Positions 6,043 to 7,516 of a stretch of DNA of 7,516 nt are shown piece by piece. How positions within the stretch are numbered: position 1 is the stretch's first letter; each line of letters starts with the position of its first letter. Source of the DNA: Clostridia bacterium (GTDB lineage: Bacteria; Bacillota; Clostridia; Oscillospirales; CAG-272); the NCBI GenBank assembly GCA_017456685.1, contig JAFTIV010000067.1:1-7516 (forward strand). The letters are read 5' to 3'. Under the pieces are notes generated by a model that saw nothing but the letters and a program-made list of their open reading frames with translations, was not told where the DNA came from and ran no database searches. Both the position numbers and the translations under genes were made by a program.

Positions 6043-6074
6043 AAAAAAGCATTGCACTCGGCAATGCTTTTTTT
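6043..6074. terminator. Bidirectional intrinsic terminator between the GH36 gene and nagB
   Basis: A perfect stem GCATTGC (6049-6055) / GCAATGC (6061-6067) with a 5-nt loop is flanked by AAAAAA (6043-6048) and TTTTTTT (6068-6074). It gives a U-run on either strand and serves both convergent genes. Confidence 0.92.
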
Positions 6075-6084
6075 GCATTAAAAA

Positions 6085-6795
6085 TTATTTTTCTGCGTAG
6101 ATTACAGTAAGGTCTGGGTGAAGCTGAAGCACAGATGCAGGAACGAGAGGCGTTATAGGACCATAAAATGCCTTCTGCATAATCTCCTTTTTGCCAGCTC
6201 CGTTTGCGATAAGAAGCACCTTTTTTGCTTGCATAATTGCACCAATACCCATAGTTACCGCACTTGTGGGAACATCGTCCTTTGAGGCGAAGAAGCGAGC
6301 ATTTGCCTCGATTGTAGATGGGTCAAGCGATACCTGATGAGTTTCCTTAATAAATACCTCGTCAGGCTCATTAAAGCCAATGTGTCCATCAAGACCTATT
6401 CCAAGAAGCTGAAGGTCAATTCCACCAAGCGATTCAATGAGCTCATCATAGCGTGCACACTCAGCCTTAAGGTCATCAGCACAGCCATTAGGAACATGCG
6501 TTTTATCAAGAGAGATATTTATCTTAGTGAAAAGATTTGTGTTCATAAAGTAGCGATAGCTTTGGTCGTTTGTGCCATCAAGACCTACATACTCATCAAG
6601 GTTTACAGAGGTAACACCTGAAAAATCAAGCTCACCAGCCTCGCAAGCCGTAACTAAATTTTTATATGTGCCAAGAGGAGAAGAGCCGGTTGCAAGACCG
6701 AGCACACACTCTGGCTTTGCCTTTACCTGCTCACCAATAATTTCGCTTGCGATTTTGCTAAGCTCCTCATAGGTATCAACTGTAATAAATTTCAT
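6085..6795 (-). CDS. nagB: Glucosamine-6-phosphate deaminase
   Basis: A 236-residue cytoplasmic enzyme that converts glucosamine 6-phosphate to fructose 6-phosphate and ammonia, the step that sends amino sugars into glycolysis. Phosphate-binding LATGSSPLGTY (34-44), NLDEY (65-69) and GIGLDGHIGFNEP (132-144) are all present. The catalytic residues correspond to E. coli D72, D141, H143 and E148 as D67, D136, H138 and E143, a constant offset of 5. The length matches the short Firmicutes enzymes, which lack the C-terminal extension of the E. coli allosteric form. GAGGTG (6805-6800) lies 4 nt before the ATG. It is monocistronic in this window, with its own consensus promoter; no nagA or nagR is adjacent. 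It is convergent with the GH36 gene, so a shared pathway is possible but not shown. Confidence 0.97.
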   Translation of the reverse strand: MKFITVDTYEELSKIASEIIGEQVKAKPECVLGLATGSSPLGTYKNLVTACEAGELDFSGVTSVNLDEYVGLDGTNDQSYRYFMNTNLFTKINISLDKTHVPNGCADDLKAECARYDELIESLGGIDLQLLGIGLDGHIGFNEPDEVFIKETHQVSLDPSTIEANARFFASKDDVPTSAVTMGIGAIMQAKKVLLIANGAGKKEIMQKAFYGPITPLVPASVLQLHPDLTVIYAEK

Positions 6796-6825
6796 AACAC
6801 ACCTCGTAATTTATAAAATTTGTAA

Positions 6826-6839
6826 AAGCCAAATGGCTT
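6826..6839. promoter_or_regulatory. Perfect 14-bp palindrome in the nagB 5' UTR, candidate operator
   Basis: AAGCCA-AA-TGGCTT is a perfect 6-2-6 inverted repeat lying about 10-22 nt downstream of the predicted nagB start site. This is a normal roadblock-operator position for a repressor of amino-sugar genes. In RNA it would form only a small hairpin. The cognate regulator is not in the window, and the sequence is not the GntR/NagR consensus I remember. Confidence 0.5.
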
Positions 6840-6854
6840 GAATTACCATTGTTA

Positions 6855-6883
6855 ATTATACAATATAAAGACCTCTTTGTCAA
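6855..6883 (-). promoter_or_regulatory. Consensus sigma-A promoter of nagB
   Basis: TTGACA (6883-6878), a 17-nt spacer and TATAAT (6860-6855) form a full 12/12 consensus match with optimal spacing. The predicted start is near 6848, giving a 5' UTR of about 53 nt. Confidence 0.88.
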
Positions 6884-6957
6884 TAAAAACGGGAAAAGTA
6901 GTATATTACATATTATTCCGCCCCGCGTAGCTTTTATCAAAAAAATTTTCTACAATA

Positions 6958-6967
6958 TTCGACAAAA
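6958..6967 (-). promoter_or_regulatory. Possible Spo0A box upstream of the YwaF-like gene
   Basis: TTTTGTCGAA on the minus strand matches the 0A-box consensus with its TGTCGAA core. It ends 3 bp before the -35 hexamer of the downstream plus-strand promoter, a usual position for a response regulator site. It is a single box; the 7-bp core also occurs once inside pnuC, so chance is not excluded. Confidence 0.35.
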
Positions 6968-6970
6968 TAG

Positions 6971-6999
6971 TTGATTTGCTAAACAATGTATGGTATAAT
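6971..6999 (+). promoter_or_regulatory. Promoter of the YwaF-like membrane protein gene
   Basis: TTGATT (6971-6976), a 17-nt spacer and TATAAT (6994-6999) preceded by TGG form an extended -10 promoter with a 4/6 -35 match. The start near 7006 gives a 5' UTR of about 40 nt. Confidence 0.75.
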
Positions 7000-7046
7000 G
7001 CACTCATATTAAGAATTTAAGTAAATTTTAAGTTAGGAGATAAGAA

Positions 7047-7516
7047 ATGTTTAATACAGCTCATATACTCTATATGGTGATTTCTGCTATTTTGAGTGTA
7101 GGCGTGCTGGTGCTTTGCTTTTATAAGGTTAAAAGCGAAAAAGCAAAGAATAATGTCCTTAAATTCTTCGCAATAATTACAGTAATTATTCACTATAGCT
7201 CGCTATGGGTTGACTTTTTTAAGGAAGGCGAGGCAAGCGTGTCCTCGGTTATGCTTCTTCCAATTCACCCCTGCAATGTTTTGATGTGGCTTTTGTTGAT
7301 AACAGCCTTTATTAAGGATAGAGAAAGCCCACTTGGCAAAGCTCTTGCAGAATTTGTTTTCTGGGGAGGAATTGTTTGCGGAAGCGTAGGAATAATTATA
7401 AACGAAAACTTCGGTAGCAATCCAACCCTTGCAGATTACGATATTTTAAAGGGACTGCTCAGTCATTCGACAATGCTACTTGGGTGTATCTATGTTCTTG
7501 TTGCAGGATTTATAAA
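7047..7516 (+). CDS. YwaF/TIGR02206-like integral membrane protein, 5' part (runs off window end)
   Basis: 156 codons are visible, beginning MFNTAHILYM; the C-terminus lies outside the window. AGGAG (7035-7039) precedes the ATG by 7 nt. At least five membrane helices are apparent, at about 5-26, 38-56, 68-90, 101-120 and 137-156. LLPIHPCNVLMWL (70-82) and LSHSTMLLG (138-146) look like the conserved His/Cys and His motifs of the YwaF/TIGR02206 family, recognised from memory. The eukaryotic relative TMEM164 has been described as a cysteine-dependent acyltransferase, which would make C76 and H140 candidate catalytic residues; that transfer of function is speculative. It is divergent from nagB and shares a 251-bp intergenic region with it. 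Confidence 0.75.
   Translation, partial: MFNTAHILYMVISAILSVGVLVLCFYKVKSEKAKNNVLKFFAIITVIIHYSSLWVDFFKEGEASVSSVMLLPIHPCNVLMWLLLITAFIKDRESPLGKALAEFVFWGGIVCGSVGIIINENFGSNPTLADYDILKGLLSHSTMLLGCIYVLVAGFI

Noticed and set aside
6337..6772. Plus-strand open frames opposite nagB
   Set aside because: Antisense to an intact nagB with all catalytic residues; no credible start signals.
4003..6795. GH36 plus NagB as a dedicated GalNAc-glycan degradation locus
   Set aside because: The genes are convergent and separately terminated, and no transporter, kinase or AgaS/NagA gene is present. Proximity alone is not enough.

Overview
The window looks like chromosomal DNA from a low-GC Gram-positive bacterium, most likely an anaerobic, gut-type member of Clostridia (Bacillota). 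The pointers are AT-rich intergenic regions with sigma-A-type promoters (TTGACA-N17-TATAAT occurs twice exactly), strong GGAGG-type ribosome binding sites, a short Firmicutes-type NagB, a YwaF-type membrane protein, a radical SAM protein of a kind I associate with clostridia and their phages, and one possible Spo0A box. Genus cannot be assigned from the sequence alone. There are no rRNA or tRNA genes, CRISPR arrays or insertion sequences.

Layout. (1) 1-1132, minus strand: a two-gene ABC-2-type exporter operon, ATPase then permease (permease truncated by the window edge), overlapping by ATGA. Its promoter has a 10-bp perfect palindrome over the predicted start site, as expected for an operator. 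(2) 1241-1939, minus: pnuC, a vitamin/nucleoside-type transporter. Its consensus promoter drives a leader of about 100 nt that ends in a long intrinsic-terminator hairpin just before the pnuC ribosome binding site, with a competing hairpin: a transcription attenuator of a class I cannot name. (3) 2179-6024, plus: a tight three-gene operon. It holds an uncharacterised protein with an N-terminal FETNSSSSHS motif and a Cys cluster, a radical SAM enzyme (1-nt overlap, TAATG), and a GH36-family alpha-galactosidase-like enzyme (1-nt gap). (4) 6043-6074: a bidirectional terminator shared with (5) nagB (6085-6795, minus), which has a perfect consensus promoter and a 14-bp palindrome just inside its transcript. 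(6) 7047-end, plus: the start of a YwaF/TIGR02206-like polytopic membrane protein with an extended -10 promoter and a possible Spo0A box upstream.

How the genes fit together. GH36 and NagB are both sugar catabolism enzymes, and PnuC supplies a cofactor precursor, but they are separate transcription units with no proven link. The most novel part is the FETNSSSSHS protein plus radical SAM pair. Their translational coupling suggests enzyme and substrate or partner, but nothing in the sequence gives the reaction. The pnuC leader is the second item worth pursuing.
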